Shown in pieces: positions 22,643 through 31,661 of a stretch of 64,000 nucleotides of DNA; the first letter of the stretch is position 1; each line of letters begins with the position of its first letter. Source of the DNA: Shimia sagamensis (lineage in GTDB: Bacteria; Pseudomonadota; Alphaproteobacteria; Rhodobacterales; Rhodobacteraceae). The DNA is taken from positions 62,001-126,000 of the forward strand of contig NZ_FXTY01000006.1 in assembly GCF_900182745.1 (NCBI RefSeq), in the 5' to 3' direction. A program made the translations under genes and the position numbers. Below the pieces are notes generated by a model that ran no database searches, was not told the origin of the DNA, and worked only from the letters and a program-made list of their open reading frames with translations.

Positions 22643-23527
22643 ATGCGCTTACCTCTCGCTATGCTCGAAATTTTCAATGCCATAGCCCAAGCCGGAAGCA
22701 TGCGGGCGGCAGCTCAAACGCTGGGCATCAAACCCTCAACCGTGAGCCACCAATTAAAAAATCTCGAGCAACAGCTTGGGACCACATTGTTTATTCGCAC
22801 CACCCGCGCCGTCAACTTAACCGAGGCAGGCCGCGCTCTGGCGCGCAATACAGAACCGGCTTTCTACCTGCTTGGCGATGGGCTTCACCAAGCAAAGACC
22901 GCTGGCCACACTGCCACGGGCGCGCTCAAACTGGCCGTCCCGGAGTTTGCCCTGTTCCTGCTCCTGCAAAAGAACCTGCCAGACTTTCAATGTGAGTACC
23001 CGGAAATTGAAATCGAGCTATCTGTGGATGATGCAATTTCGGACATTCTGGAGACCGGCTTCCACGCGGGGTTTCGTCTGGGCGGCGTCGTAGCACAAGA
23101 CATGGTCGCAAAGCCGCTCACTCCGCCCTTAGAAACGGCGGTGGTCGCAAGTCCCAAATACCTTGCGACACACGGTATCCCCAAAACGCCCTCGGATTTA
23201 CTGGCACATAATTGCCTTCGGTATCGGTTTCACAGTTCTGGCCTCATCGCCCCCTGGTCATTTCACGGAGCTGAAGGCCCTTATCCCGTGGATGTGCGCG
23301 GAAATCTGATTGCAAACTCGTTACCAGTGACCCTCGAACTGGCCAAACAAGGGCGCGGGATGGCTTTTGGGTTTCGTGATTACGTCTTAGAAGACCTAAA
23401 CAGCGGAGATCTTGTTGAGGTGCTTCAAAACCACGTCGCTCCGGTTCCTGGAATTCACATCTATTTCCCACGCGAATACCGCACCATGATCCCCCTTCGT
23501 CTGCTCATTGAACATCTTCAAGCATAG
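22643..23527 (+). CDS. LysR family transcriptional regulator
   Basis: 294-aa regulator. The winged helix-turn-helix at residues 1-60 contains [47 protein letters not shown]; note that the usual SFT(A/R)AA reads SMRAAA. The C-terminal effector domain (about 90-290) is of the periplasmic-binding type. It is divergent from the DJ-1 family gene with a 131-base shared region, the standard arrangement for a LysR activator and its target. The inducer may be a reactive aldehyde or other stress; this is inferred only. Confidence 0.9.
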   Translation: MRLPLAMLEIFNAIAQAGSMRAAAQTLGIKPSTVSHQLKNLEQQLGTTLFIRTTRAVNLTEAGRALARNTEPAFYLLGDGLHQAKTAGHTATGALKLAVPEFALFLLLQKNLPDFQCEYPEIEIELSVDDAISDILETGFHAGFRLGGVVAQDMVAKPLTPPLETAVVASPKYLATHGIPKTPSDLLAHNCLRYRFHSSGLIAPWSFHGAEGPYPVDVRGNLIANSLPVTLELAKQGRGMAFGFRDYVLEDLNSGDLVEVLQNHVAPVPGIHIYFPREYRTMIPLRLLIEHLQA

Positions 23528-23549
23528 ACAACTCGGCGGCTCCAAACAG

Positions 23550-23582
23550 AAAAAGACGCAACCTTGCGGCTACGTCTTTTTT
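23550..23582 (+). terminator. Rho-independent terminator after the LysR gene
   Basis: AAAAAGACG and CGTCTTTTTT form a stem enclosing CAACCTTGCGGCTA, ending in a six-T run; 22 bases beyond the LysR stop. The symmetric A/T arms may also stop leftward tRNA transcription. Confidence 0.75.
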
Positions 23583-23601
23583 CTCTTCCTCTGGGAGGAA
23601 A

Positions 23602-23678
23602 TGGTCGGGACGGCAAGATTCGAACTTGCGACCCCCTGTACCCAAAACAGGTGCGCTACCAGGCTGCGCTACGCCCCG
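23602..23678 (-). tRNA. tRNA-Pro (UGG)
   Basis: 77-base cloverleaf read leftward. Acceptor arm CGGGGCG/CGTCCCG (one G-U), D-arm GCGCAGCCTGGTAGCGC, anticodon stem CCTGT/ACAGG with loop TTTGGGT giving anticodon UGG, T-arm with GTTCGAATC, and discriminator A followed by an encoded CCA. No integrated element is attached to it. Confidence 0.95.
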
Positions 23679-23724
23679 ACATGTGAAGCAGGGTTTACCT
23701 CCACTGTTCGGGAATGAAAACCCC

Positions 23725-24249
23725 CTAACAACGCCAGTTTGCTATTTCTTGCAAAAAATTTTTGTGGCGCATTTCACTGCCCACAGAAATGCCCATGGCC
23801 GCTGCCAACCCGCCATTAATTTCTAAAACATAGCGCACTTCGTCGCCGCCAAAAATCGGTGTTTCATCCAACGGAATTGCGTTGCTATGGATATGCTGAA
23901 CCACCCCATGTTCGTCTGCGAATAGCATATCGAGAGGAATCAAAGTGTTCCGCATCCAGAAAGACGCCGATCGCGTGGTCTCATAGACAAAGAGCATGCC
24001 CGCGCTGCTTGGCATATGGGAGCGATTCATCAGCCCCTGTGCCCGTTCGGTCTCAGTGTCTGCCACATCTACGGAGAATCGCGCCTGCCCAAAGTCGCCG
24101 CGTATCAGCAAGCTGTCCTCGAGGCAGGCGTCTTCTGCTTGGGCAGGCAAGGAGATCACGAGCCCTGCCAGCAGCCCAAATATCCCAACGCCGATCCAGT
24201 GACCGGCGCCAAAGAGTGTTAGTCGTTTTCCAAAACCGCGTTTTCCCAC
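23725..24249 (-). CDS. DUF192 family exported protein
   Basis: 174-aa protein. An N-terminal membrane or signal segment (about 16-37, [20 protein letters not shown]) is followed by the DUF192 domain: [39 protein letters not shown] and the conserved GG near the end. Biochemical role unknown. The start lies inside the 3' end of the double cold-shock gene (31-base overlap), a conserved neighbourhood in Rhodobacterales as I recall, suggesting co-translation. Confidence 0.85.
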   Translation of the reverse strand: MGKRGFGKRLTLFGAGHWIGVGIFGLLAGLVISLPAQAEDACLEDSLLIRGDFGQARFSVDVADTETERAQGLMNRSHMPSSAGMLFVYETTRSASFWMRNTLIPLDMLFADEHGVVQHIHSNAIPLDETPIFGGDEVRYVLEINGGLAAAMGISVGSEMRHKNFLQEIANWRC

Positions 24250-24782
24250 GCCAATACCTCAGTTGCCATGCGACCACGTTTACCGTCGATCACACGCAGC
24301 GCCAAGGCCTCGCCTGGCTGCAGGTCAGACAGACCCGAGCGGCGCAACACTTCGATGTGCAGGAAAATATCTTCTGGACGGCCAAACACATTGGCAAAGC
24401 CAAAGCCCTTGCCCTTGTCGAACCACTTCACCCGCGCCGGTTCAAGCGGCGTCGCGCGAATGTCGTCCAGATCCATGCCTTCAAAATCGGACAGCGCCAC
24501 CGGCGTCTCCGTTTCTGGTGCTTCGATCTTGAACACCTCCACGGCCTGTGCGCCGCGTTGGGTCACTTGCACGGACACATCAATTACGGAGCCATCCGCA
24601 ACCGAGCTTTGGCCGAAGTTGCGCAACACATTTGCGTGCAACAAAATGTCCGGTCCACCGTCGTCTGAAATTATGAATCCGAAACCCTTGACCGGGTCGA
24701 ACCATTTCACCACGCCCATCACCTGCGTGACGTCATTTTCTAGAGTACTCAATGCCTCAACCTTAGTTTGTATCATCCCCAT
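24219..24782 (-). CDS. cold-shock protein with two tandem CSD domains
   Basis: 187-aa protein with two cold-shock domains. CSD1 (about 20-85) starts [20 protein letters not shown] and ends near [14 protein letters not shown]. An acidic linker ([20 protein letters not shown]) joins it to CSD2 (about 115-185), [16 protein letters not shown] with [12 protein letters not shown]. Both RNP1 motifs (KGFGF) are intact. Double-CSD proteins are typical of alphaproteobacteria. ATG 24782 or the ATG two codons later may be used. It is followed by and overlaps the DUF192 gene. Confidence 0.9.
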   Translation of the reverse strand: MGMIQTKVEALSTLENDVTQVMGVVKWFDPVKGFGFIISDDGGPDILLHANVLRNFGQSSVADGSVIDVSVQVTQRGAQAVEVFKIEAPETETPVALSDFEGMDLDDIRATPLEPARVKWFDKGKGFGFANVFGRPEDIFLHIEVLRRSGLSDLQPGEALALRVIDGKRGRMATEVLAWENAVLEND

Positions 24783-24872
24783 GATCTGCGCGACTGTGCT
24801 GCATCACGACGACTTCGGCAAGCGCAAAATTTCCATGCTTTTCATGCGCTTGCCACTAAAGTTTTTAACTAA

Positions 24873-25478
24873 TTAAGGGTTAAGGCGCTGAATTTCCCAC
24901 GGTTTTTCAGGTGTTTCGCGTGTCCAGCGGAACCTATCGTGTAGCCGAAACGCCCCATCTGCCCAAAATTCGATTTCGGCAGGAATAAGCCGATACCCAC
25001 CCCAAAAAGGCGGACGCTTCGGATGAGTGCCGTGCGCGGCTGTTATTTTTGCCACTTTTGCCATCAATTCTGTCCGAGAATTAAGCGGTTGGGACTGCTC
25101 AGAGGCCCAGGCACCCAGCTTGCTCTTCAAACTTCGCGACTCAAAATATGCATCTGCTTGAGGACCATCTTCCCGCCTAACGTGTCCTCTGACCCGAATC
25201 TGGCGGCGCAAGGATTTCCAGTGAATCACAAAAGACGCCTTGCCGGCCCCGTCCAGTTCCTGCGCTTTTGCACTGCCGTAATTTGTGTAGAACACAAACG
25301 CTGCGTCCTCGATGTCTTTCAAAAGCACCATTCGCGAATTTGGCATGCCTTCTGCATCCACGGTGGAAAGCGCAATCGCATTGGCATCATTTGGTTCACT
25401 CTTTTCAGCGTCAGCCAACCACATCCGCGCAATCTTTAATGGGTCATCTCCCGCAAAAATCCCAGCTCTCTCGCTCAT
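24873..25478 (-). CDS. pdxH: pyridoxamine 5'-phosphate oxidase
   Basis: 201-aa FMN enzyme that oxidises pyridoxine or pyridoxamine 5'-phosphate to PLP. Family blocks visible: [64 protein letters not shown] and the C-terminal [10 protein letters not shown]. Length is somewhat shorter than E. coli PdxH (218 aa), mainly at the N-terminus. The ATG at 25478 is used because GGAGGC precedes it. It is divergent from fabI. Confidence 0.95.
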   Translation of the reverse strand: MSERAGIFAGDDPLKIARMWLADAEKSEPNDANAIALSTVDAEGMPNSRMVLLKDIEDAAFVFYTNYGSAKAQELDGAGKASFVIHWKSLRRQIRVRGHVRREDGPQADAYFESRSLKSKLGAWASEQSQPLNSRTELMAKVAKITAAHGTHPKRPPFWGGYRLIPAEIEFWADGAFRLHDRFRWTRETPEKPWEIQRLNP

Positions 25479-25602
25479 AACTGCCTCCAAAATCATCATC
25501 CTGCCGCTCAGGCTAGGTAAATTCCAATCCCGCGAAGACCTTGATGCGACAGGGTCAATCGCCTAAACGTCACGCATAACCAAGTGGGACGGAGTTCACC
25601 GG

Positions 25603-26421
25603 ATGTCAAATCAACTCATGGCAGGCAAACGCGGTCTGATTATGGGGCTTGCCAACGACAAGTCTATTGCCTGGGGCATTGCAAAGGCCTGCGCCGACGC
25701 TGGCGCCGAGCTGGCATTCTCATATATGGGCGACGCTTTCAAGAAACGTGTTGTCCCCCTAGCGGAACAACTCAATGTCGACACGCTTATTGACTGTGAT
25801 GTGTCTGACCCAGCCTCTCTAGATGCGGCCTTTTCAGAAATCGAAGAGAAATGGGGCAAGATCGATTTCATCGTGCATGCGATTGGCTTCTCTGACAAAA
25901 ACGAATTACGCGGTCGCTACGTGGAAACGTCCAAAGACAATTTCCTTATGACCATGGACATCTCCGTTTATTCGTTCACCGCCGTGATGCAGCGCGCCGA
26001 GAAAATGATGACAGACGGCGGCTCCGCTTTGACGCTCACGTACTACGGAGCTGAGCAAGTTATGCCACACTATAACGTCATGGGTGTGGCCAAGGCCGCA
26101 TTAGAAGCTTCTGTGAAGTATCTTGCCGAAGACCTCGGCAAAGACGGCATCCGCGTAAACGCTATCTCTGCTGGTCCAATCAAAACCTTGGCCGCTTCCG
26201 GCATCGGGGATTTCCGTTACATCCTGAAATGGAACGAACTGAACTCACCCCTGCGTCGCAATGTTAGCATCGAAGACGTGGGCAACTCCGCGCTTTACCT
26301 GCTGTCAGATCTTGGCAGCGGTGTAACCGGCGAAAATCTGCACGTCGACGCAGGCTACCACGTCGTTGGTATGAAAGCCGTCGACGCGCCGGACATCGAC
26401 GCCGTGGTTGGGCGTAAATGA
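25603..26421 (+). CDS. fabI: enoyl-[acyl-carrier-protein] reductase (NADH) FabI
   Basis: 272-aa short-chain dehydrogenase-type enzyme for the last step of fatty-acid elongation. NADH-binding GLANDKSIAWGIA lies near residues 15-27, the catalytic Tyr-x6-Lys is YNVMGVAK (about 158-165), and FabI-specific ISAGPIKTLAASGI follows. Length matches (~262-272 aa). The 3' end overlaps the LysE-family gene as ATGA, so the two are coupled. Divergent from pdxH. Confidence 0.95.
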   Translation: MSNQLMAGKRGLIMGLANDKSIAWGIAKACADAGAELAFSYMGDAFKKRVVPLAEQLNVDTLIDCDVSDPASLDAAFSEIEEKWGKIDFIVHAIGFSDKNELRGRYVETSKDNFLMTMDISVYSFTAVMQRAEKMMTDGGSALTLTYYGAEQVMPHYNVMGVAKAALEASVKYLAEDLGKDGIRVNAISAGPIKTLAASGIGDFRYILKWNELNSPLRRNVSIEDVGNSALYLLSDLGSGVTGENLHVDAGYHVVGMKAVDAPDIDAVVGRK

Positions 26422-27032
26422 GCCTCGCCGCCTTTGTCGCCGCCGTCTTTCTTTGTTTGATGGCCGCTGTCAGCCCCGGCCCGGCCGTGCTCATGGCTGC
26501 CCGTGTGGGTCTGCAACATGGCCTCAAAACCGGCGCTGCCTTATCTGTGGGAATTGGCCTCGGTGCGGTCTTCTGGGCCGCCTCCGCCCTCTTTGGCCTC
26601 GCGCTGCTGTTTGAATACGCGCCTTTCCTGCTGACGGTACTGAAATTCGGCGGCGCAGCCTTCCTGATCTGGACAGCCGTAAAAATGTGGCGTGCCGCAG
26701 ATGAACCGCTGGTAGACAGCGACACCGATCTTGCCGCAACCACACCATTGGCTGCGTTGCGCCTCGGCATCTGGACCCAACTGGCCAACCCGAAGCCAGC
26801 CGTCTTTTTTGGCGCGGTTTTTGTTGGCACTGTGCCCACCGACGCCACCCCATTGGCGCTGGCCCTGCTGTTGGTATGCATCTTCCTTGGCGAGTTCCTC
26901 TGGAACACCTCCGTGGCGCGGCTGTTTTCTCTGGACCGCACGCGCAAGATCTACATCAGCTTAAAGCACCTGATTGACCGCGTCTTTGGGGGTCTGCTGG
27001 CCGCTTTGGGCATCAAGATCGCCGCGTTCTAA
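26418..27032 (+). CDS. LysE/RhtB family translocator
   Basis: 204-aa inner-membrane exporter with about six hydrophobic segments. The family signature SPGPAVLMAARVGLQHGLKTG lies at residues about 19-39, with LKFGGAAFLIWTAVKMWR and ANPKPAVFFGAVF further on. Members export amino acids or related metabolites. It starts inside the stop of fabI (ATGA overlap). Substrate unknown. Confidence 0.88.
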   Translation: MSLAAFVAAVFLCLMAAVSPGPAVLMAARVGLQHGLKTGAALSVGIGLGAVFWAASALFGLALLFEYAPFLLTVLKFGGAAFLIWTAVKMWRAADEPLVDSDTDLAATTPLAALRLGIWTQLANPKPAVFFGAVFVGTVPTDATPLALALLLVCIFLGEFLWNTSVARLFSLDRTRKIYISLKHLIDRVFGGLLAALGIKIAAF

Positions 27033-27047
27033 GCCGGCACCCCGATC

Positions 27048-27806
27048 ATGCGCAAATTCCTCAAGGCCCTCTTTCTATTGCTCTGCATCACAAGCGCCTT
27101 GGGGATTCTTGCCCTCTACTACCGCCAACACCTACCCAATCCTGTCACCGAGATCATCTGGCCCCGCGACAACATCAAAGTGGTGCGCACCCGTCAAACG
27201 CCCATGTTGGAAACAGGCTTTGCCGCGCTCAACACCTCCCTTGGTGCCCCGATCTATATCCGGATTTTCAAAGAGGAGCGCGAACTGGAGCTCTGGGTGC
27301 ACACCCCAGCCAACACCTATGCCCTCTTCAAAACCTACCCCATCTGCAACCACTCCGGCGGCCTTGGACCCAAACTTAAAGAGGGAGACCGACAATCGCC
27401 GGAGGGCTTCTATACCGTCACCAAGTCCGCTTTGAACCCCAACAGCAGCTACCACCTATCCTTCAATCTCGGCTTTCCCAACCGGTTTGACCGTGCACAT
27501 GATCGCACCGGCAGCTTCCTGATGGTGCATGGCGACTGCGTTTCTATCGGCTGTTACGCCATGACCGATCCGGCCATTGAGGAAATCTACGTCGCGGTCG
27601 AAGAGGCACTTAAAGGTGGTCAATCCTCGATCCCGGTACACGCATTCCCATTCCGGCCGACGCCAAAGCGCATGGCCTTGGCCTCCGGCCAGCGTTGGGA
27701 AGCCTTCTGGCAGCAACTTGCCCCCGCCTACCACGCTTTCGCCGAAACAGGCCGGCCGCCATTGATCACTGTAGACAACGGCAGGTATCTCGTCACAACT
27801 TGGTAA
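27048..27806 (+). CDS. L,D-transpeptidase family protein (YafK/DpaA-like)
   Basis: 252-aa exported YkuD-fold protein. An N-terminal signal or anchor (residues 4-24, FLKALFLLLCITSALGILALY) is followed by the catalytic domain with LMVHGDCVSIGCYAMTD, the HGxxxSxGC motif with the catalytic cysteine. Blocks YPICNHSGGLGPKLKEGD and SPEGFYTV are typical of the YafK subgroup, which in E. coli (DpaA) cleaves the peptidoglycan-lipoprotein link rather than making crosslinks. It follows the LysE gene by 15 bases. Confidence 0.85.
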   Translation: MRKFLKALFLLLCITSALGILALYYRQHLPNPVTEIIWPRDNIKVVRTRQTPMLETGFAALNTSLGAPIYIRIFKEERELELWVHTPANTYALFKTYPICNHSGGLGPKLKEGDRQSPEGFYTVTKSALNPNSSYHLSFNLGFPNRFDRAHDRTGSFLMVHGDCVSIGCYAMTDPAIEEIYVAVEEALKGGQSSIPVHAFPFRPTPKRMALASGQRWEAFWQQLAPAYHAFAETGRPPLITVDNGRYLVTTW

Positions 27807-27879
27807 ACACGCAAACAGTTTGCGCCGCGTGGCCCTTCTGCTAGAACGGCTGAAATCTGCGACAAAGGGGTGAGTCCAC

Positions 27880-28398
27880 ATGAGCGAGCGTCTGCCACAC
27901 GAAAAAGGTTTCCACATCAGCTGGGATCAAATCCACCGCGACAGCCGCGCGCTGGCGTGGCGTCTGGACGGCAAAGGGCCAAACGACGGCGCTTGGAAAG
28001 CCGTGGTTGCCATCACCCGTGGTGGTATGGCCCCTGCGATGATCGTCAGCCGCGAGCTCGACATCCGCACCGTCGATACTATTTCAGTGAAATCCTACTA
28101 CTCCGGCGGTGGCGCTCAAGACAAACAGCGCGAAGCGCAGGTTCTCAAAAGCCCCGACGCTGAGCTCATGGGGGACGGCGAAGGCATTCTGGTTATTGAT
28201 GACTTGGTGGATTCCGGCAAAACCCTCGAACTGGTGCGCAAGCTGTACCCCAAGGCCCACTTTGCCACCGTTTATGCCAAACCAGCTGGCGAGCCGATGG
28301 TCGACACCTTCATCACCGGCGTGAGCCAGGATACCTGGATTTTCTTCCCTTGGGACATGGCCCTGCAATACGTTGAGCCCTATCGCGGCACCGATTGA
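27880..28398 (+). CDS. gpt: xanthine phosphoribosyltransferase
   Basis: 172-aa purine salvage enzyme converting xanthine or guanine and PRPP to nucleotides. The PRPP-binding loop is [14 protein letters not shown] (about 103-116); [19 protein letters not shown] and WIFFPWDM are characteristic of Gpt. Length is slightly above E. coli Gpt (152 aa), in line with alphaproteobacterial versions. ATG preceded by GGGGTGAG. Own terminator downstream. Confidence 0.93.
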   Translation: MSERLPHEKGFHISWDQIHRDSRALAWRLDGKGPNDGAWKAVVAITRGGMAPAMIVSRELDIRTVDTISVKSYYSGGGAQDKQREAQVLKSPDAELMGDGEGILVIDDLVDSGKTLELVRKLYPKAHFATVYAKPAGEPMVDTFITGVSQDTWIFFPWDMALQYVEPYRGTD

Positions 28399-28446
28399 TC
28401 GCAGCGCATGGTGGGCACGCCCCACACGCAACACCGCACAATTCGG

Positions 28447-28480
28447 ACCGCAGCGAGAGGCCTTGCTGCGGTTTTCTTTT
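28447..28480 (+). terminator. Rho-independent terminator after gpt
   Basis: ACCGCAGC / GCTGCGGT perfect 8-bp stem, 10-nt loop, then TTTTCTTTT; 48 bases beyond the gpt stop and before the aminotransferase. Confidence 0.88.
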
Positions 28481-28509
28481 GTCCGCTTCCTGCTTGAGAG
28501 ACTGACCCA

Positions 28510-29685
28510 ATGACCCTCCCCCGCACAGCCGCCACTTTTGCTCCGCCCGTGATGGAAGCTCGTCGCTGGCTCGAAGGTGTGACCTTCCCGGATAAGCGCC
28601 CACTGATCAACGTCAGCCAAGCCGCCCCTGTCGCAGCACCGCCGGAACCTCTCCTGCAACACATCGCAGACACCGCGCTCACCAATCCTGAGGCGCACCT
28701 CTACGGGCCCGTGCTTGGCCTACCGGAACTGCGCACCGAGGTGGCCACGCAATGGTCCGCGGCCTACACAGCCGAAATCGCTCCTGCGCAAGTTGCCATC
28801 ACCTCCGGCTGCAATCAGGCCTTCTGTGCCACCCTGACCGCCATTGCTGGTGAAGGCGACGAGGTGATCCTGCCAACGCCATGGTACTTCAATCACAAAA
28901 TGTGGCTGGATATGCAGGGCGTCACCGCCGTGCCGCTGTCCACAGACGCGCAGCTCTTGCCCGACCCAGACCACGCCGCCGCGCTGATCACAGAGCGTAC
29001 CCGCGCCATTGTTCTGGTCACCCCCAACAACCCGGGCGGCGTCGAATATCCGGCAGAACTGGTCCGCGCCATGTATGAGCTTGCCAAATCCCGTGGCATC
29101 CGGCTTATCGTGGATGAAACTTACCGCGACTTTGACAGCCGCACCGGCGCGCCACATGACCTCTTTGGTGACCCGGATTGGCAGGAGACACTGGTGCAAC
29201 TCTACTCCTTCTCCAAAGCCTACCGCCTCACCGGCCACCGGATTGGCGCCATGGTTGGCAGTGTGGAGCTTTTGGCAGAGGCCGAAAAGTTCCTGGACAC
29301 CGTCACCATCTGCCCCAACCAGCTTGGCCAGCACGCTGCCCTCTGGGGCATGCAAAACCTCAGTCATTGGTTGGCGGGCGAGCGCGCCGAAATCCTCGAT
29401 CGTCGCGCCGCCATCACCGACAACATGCCGAACCTCGCCGCTCAAGGCTGGGAGCTTCAAGGCGCCGGGGCCTACTTCGCCTATATGAAGCATCCGTTTG
29501 ACATGCCGTCGGACCAACTGGCGCAGCAATTGGTGCGAAGCCACAGCATCCTGACCCTGCCCGGCACCATGTTTACACCCAAAGGGGATCAGGCCGGCAA
29601 AAACACCCTACGCATCGCCTTCGCCAACGTGGAGCGCGCAGGAATTGCCGACCTTTTTGCCCGTCTCGCCACGGTCAAAGCCTGA
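28510..29685 (+). CDS. class I/II pyridoxal-phosphate aminotransferase
   Basis: 391-aa cytosolic enzyme of fold type I. It has the PLP lysine in YSFSKAYRLTGHRIGAM, the phosphate/ring contacts in SGCNQAFC and PTPWYFNHKMWLD, NNPGGVEYP, VDETYRDFD, and a C-terminal substrate arginine in NTLRIAFAN. Probably uses an aromatic or branched amino acid or aspartate; the exact substrate cannot be read. It lies between gpt and the PpiD-like gene with its own upstream gap after a terminator. Confidence 0.88.
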   Translation: MTLPRTAATFAPPVMEARRWLEGVTFPDKRPLINVSQAAPVAAPPEPLLQHIADTALTNPEAHLYGPVLGLPELRTEVATQWSAAYTAEIAPAQVAITSGCNQAFCATLTAIAGEGDEVILPTPWYFNHKMWLDMQGVTAVPLSTDAQLLPDPDHAAALITERTRAIVLVTPNNPGGVEYPAELVRAMYELAKSRGIRLIVDETYRDFDSRTGAPHDLFGDPDWQETLVQLYSFSKAYRLTGHRIGAMVGSVELLAEAEKFLDTVTICPNQLGQHAALWGMQNLSHWLAGERAEILDRRAAITDNMPNLAAQGWELQGAGAYFAYMKHPFDMPSDQLAQQLVRSHSILTLPGTMFTPKGDQAGKNTLRIAFANVERAGIADLFARLATVKA

Positions 29686-29792
29686 CGCAAACACAACACA
29701 GGCGGGACAGGCCAATCATGCTTGCCCCCCCTGCCCCAACCGCGTAGACCTTCGCAGAAGAAACTTGAACAAACACAGGGCGGAACACCAAT

Positions 29793-31646
29793 ATGTCGCA
29801 AGGAAAAGGCTCCGGCAAAACCTCCAAGACCTTCGTCTGGATCCTCATGGCGATGCTCATTCTGGGTCTCGGCGGGTTTGGCGTGACCAACCTGTCCGGC
29901 ACCGTGCGCTCCGTGGGCACCGTGGGCGAAGAAGATATCTCCGTCGACGACTACGCCCGCGCCTTACAAGAAGAGCTGCGCGCACTTGAGGCCCAAACTG
30001 GCCAGTCCCTACCCTTTGCCCAGGCCCAGGCCTTTGGTATCGACCGCATGGTTCTGGCCCGCCTGTCCACAACACGCTCGTTGGACGCTGAAAACAAGCG
30101 CCTTGGCATTTCCATTGGCGACGAAAACCTCGCTCAGGAATTGATGAACATCCCATCGTTCCAAGGTCTGGATGGCTCTTTTGACCGCGACGCCTACGCC
30201 TTTGCCATTGATCAGGCAGGCATGAACGAATCTGAATTTGAGGACAGCGTGCGCGAAGACACCGTCCGCTCCCTGCTGCAAGGCGCCGTGGTCTCCGGTC
30301 TGGTTATGCCTGACGTCTACGCCGACACCGTGATCGAATTTGTCGCCGAAGAGCGCGACTTCACTTGGTCGCAACTGACCGGTGACAATCTGACCACCGC
30401 AGTCACCGCCCCAACCGCGGCAGAAGTCGAAACATTCTACAACGACAACCAGGACCGCTTTATGCTGCCCGCCACGCGGCAGATCACCTACGCGTGGCTG
30501 TCACCAGAAATGATCATTGATCAAGTGGATGTTGACGAAGCGTCTCTTCAAAAACTCTATGACGAACGAGACAGCGAGTTTAACCGCCCGGAACGCCGTT
30601 TGGTAGAGCGTCTGGCCTTTGCTGATGACGCTGCGGCGCAAGCCGCGATGGAGCAAATCGCAGCTGGCACCGCCACCTTCACCAGCTTGGTCGAAGGCCG
30701 TGGTCTGTCGCTGTCTGATGTGGATTTGGGTGACGTGACCAAAGCGCAGCTTGGCGAAGCTGGCGAAGCTGTATTCCTTGCACCCGCTAATGGCATCGCG
30801 GGCCCTGCCCCCTCCACGCTTGGCCCCTCTCTGTTCCGCGTGAACGGCATACTTGGTGCACAGTCGACCTCCTTTGACGAAGCCAAAGACCTGCTGCGAG
30901 AAGAACTTGCCGCAGAGCGCTCCCGCCGCCTAATTGACACCCAGATCGGCAACATCGACGACTTGCTTGCCGGTGGCGCGACACTGGAAGAGTTGGTTGA
31001 AGAAACCGATATGGAGCTGGGTATCCTCAACTGGCACCCTGCATCCGAAGATGATCTTGCCGGCTATGAGGGCTTCCGCGCCGTCGCCTCCGCTGTAACC
31101 TTGGACGACTTCCCACAGATTGAAGTGCTTGAAGACGGCGGCATATTTGCCCTGCGCCTCGAAGGTGAAACCCCAAGCCAGCCAGCCCCGCTGGCAGATG
31201 TGGCTGAGGAGGCTGCTGCAGCCATCACCGCAGAGCGCACCACCGAAGCCCTCAAAGGCCTGGTCGAGACCCTGACGCCACGCCTGAACGACGGCACCAG
31301 CTTCACTTCTTTTGGCTTCACTGCCAACGAAGAGGTCGACATGGACCGCGCCGCCTTTGTGCCAAGCACACCACCACAGTTCCTGACAGAGGTCTTTGAG
31401 ATGGAAGTGGGCGATTTGCGCACCCTGGACAGTCCCGACGGCCTGATCGTTGTCCGCCTGAACGCCATCAAGGCCCCGGCCACCGACGATCCAGAAGTTA
31501 CTGCCCTGAAGGCTGCGATCACCGCGCAGCTGTCCAGCGGCATTTCGCAGGACGTTTTTGCGGCCTACGCTCAGGCGCTGCAAACCATGTACCCGACTCA
31601 GATCAACCAACAGGCACTGAACGCGGTGCACGTGAACTTCCAGTAA
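29793..31646 (+). CDS. PpiD-like peptidyl-prolyl isomerase / periplasmic foldase
   Basis: 617-aa membrane-anchored foldase. A short cytosolic N-terminus is followed by one transmembrane helix (about 14-36, FVWILMAMLILGLGGFGVTNL), then a SurA_N/PpiD N-domain (about 45-200, ISVDDYARALQEELRALEAQTG...). The parvulin-like domain is in the middle (about 240-370), with a second helical/parvulin-like region to the C-terminus. It assists folding of outer-membrane proteins leaving the Sec translocon. Followed by trpE after 15 bases, an order I know from Rhodobacterales genomes. Confidence 0.88.
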   Translation: MSQGKGSGKTSKTFVWILMAMLILGLGGFGVTNLSGTVRSVGTVGEEDISVDDYARALQEELRALEAQTGQSLPFAQAQAFGIDRMVLARLSTTRSLDAENKRLGISIGDENLAQELMNIPSFQGLDGSFDRDAYAFAIDQAGMNESEFEDSVREDTVRSLLQGAVVSGLVMPDVYADTVIEFVAEERDFTWSQLTGDNLTTAVTAPTAAEVETFYNDNQDRFMLPATRQITYAWLSPEMIIDQVDVDEASLQKLYDERDSEFNRPERRLVERLAFADDAAAQAAMEQIAAGTATFTSLVEGRGLSLSDVDLGDVTKAQLGEAGEAVFLAPANGIAGPAPSTLGPSLFRVNGILGAQSTSFDEAKDLLREELAAERSRRLIDTQIGNIDDLLAGGATLEELVEETDMELGILNWHPASEDDLAGYEGFRAVASAVTLDDFPQIEVLEDGGIFALRLEGETPSQPAPLADVAEEAAAAITAERTTEALKGLVETLTPRLNDGTSFTSFGFTANEEVDMDRAAFVPSTPPQFLTEVFEMEVGDLRTLDSPDGLIVVRLNAIKAPATDDPEVTALKAAITAQLSSGISQDVFAAYAQALQTMYPTQINQQALNAVHVNFQ

Positions 31647-31661
31647 AGAAAGGCCGCCAAG

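Noticed and set aside
23550-23720. tRNA-Pro as an integration site
   Set aside because: No integrase, no repeat of the tRNA 3' end and no island-like block directly next to it were seen.
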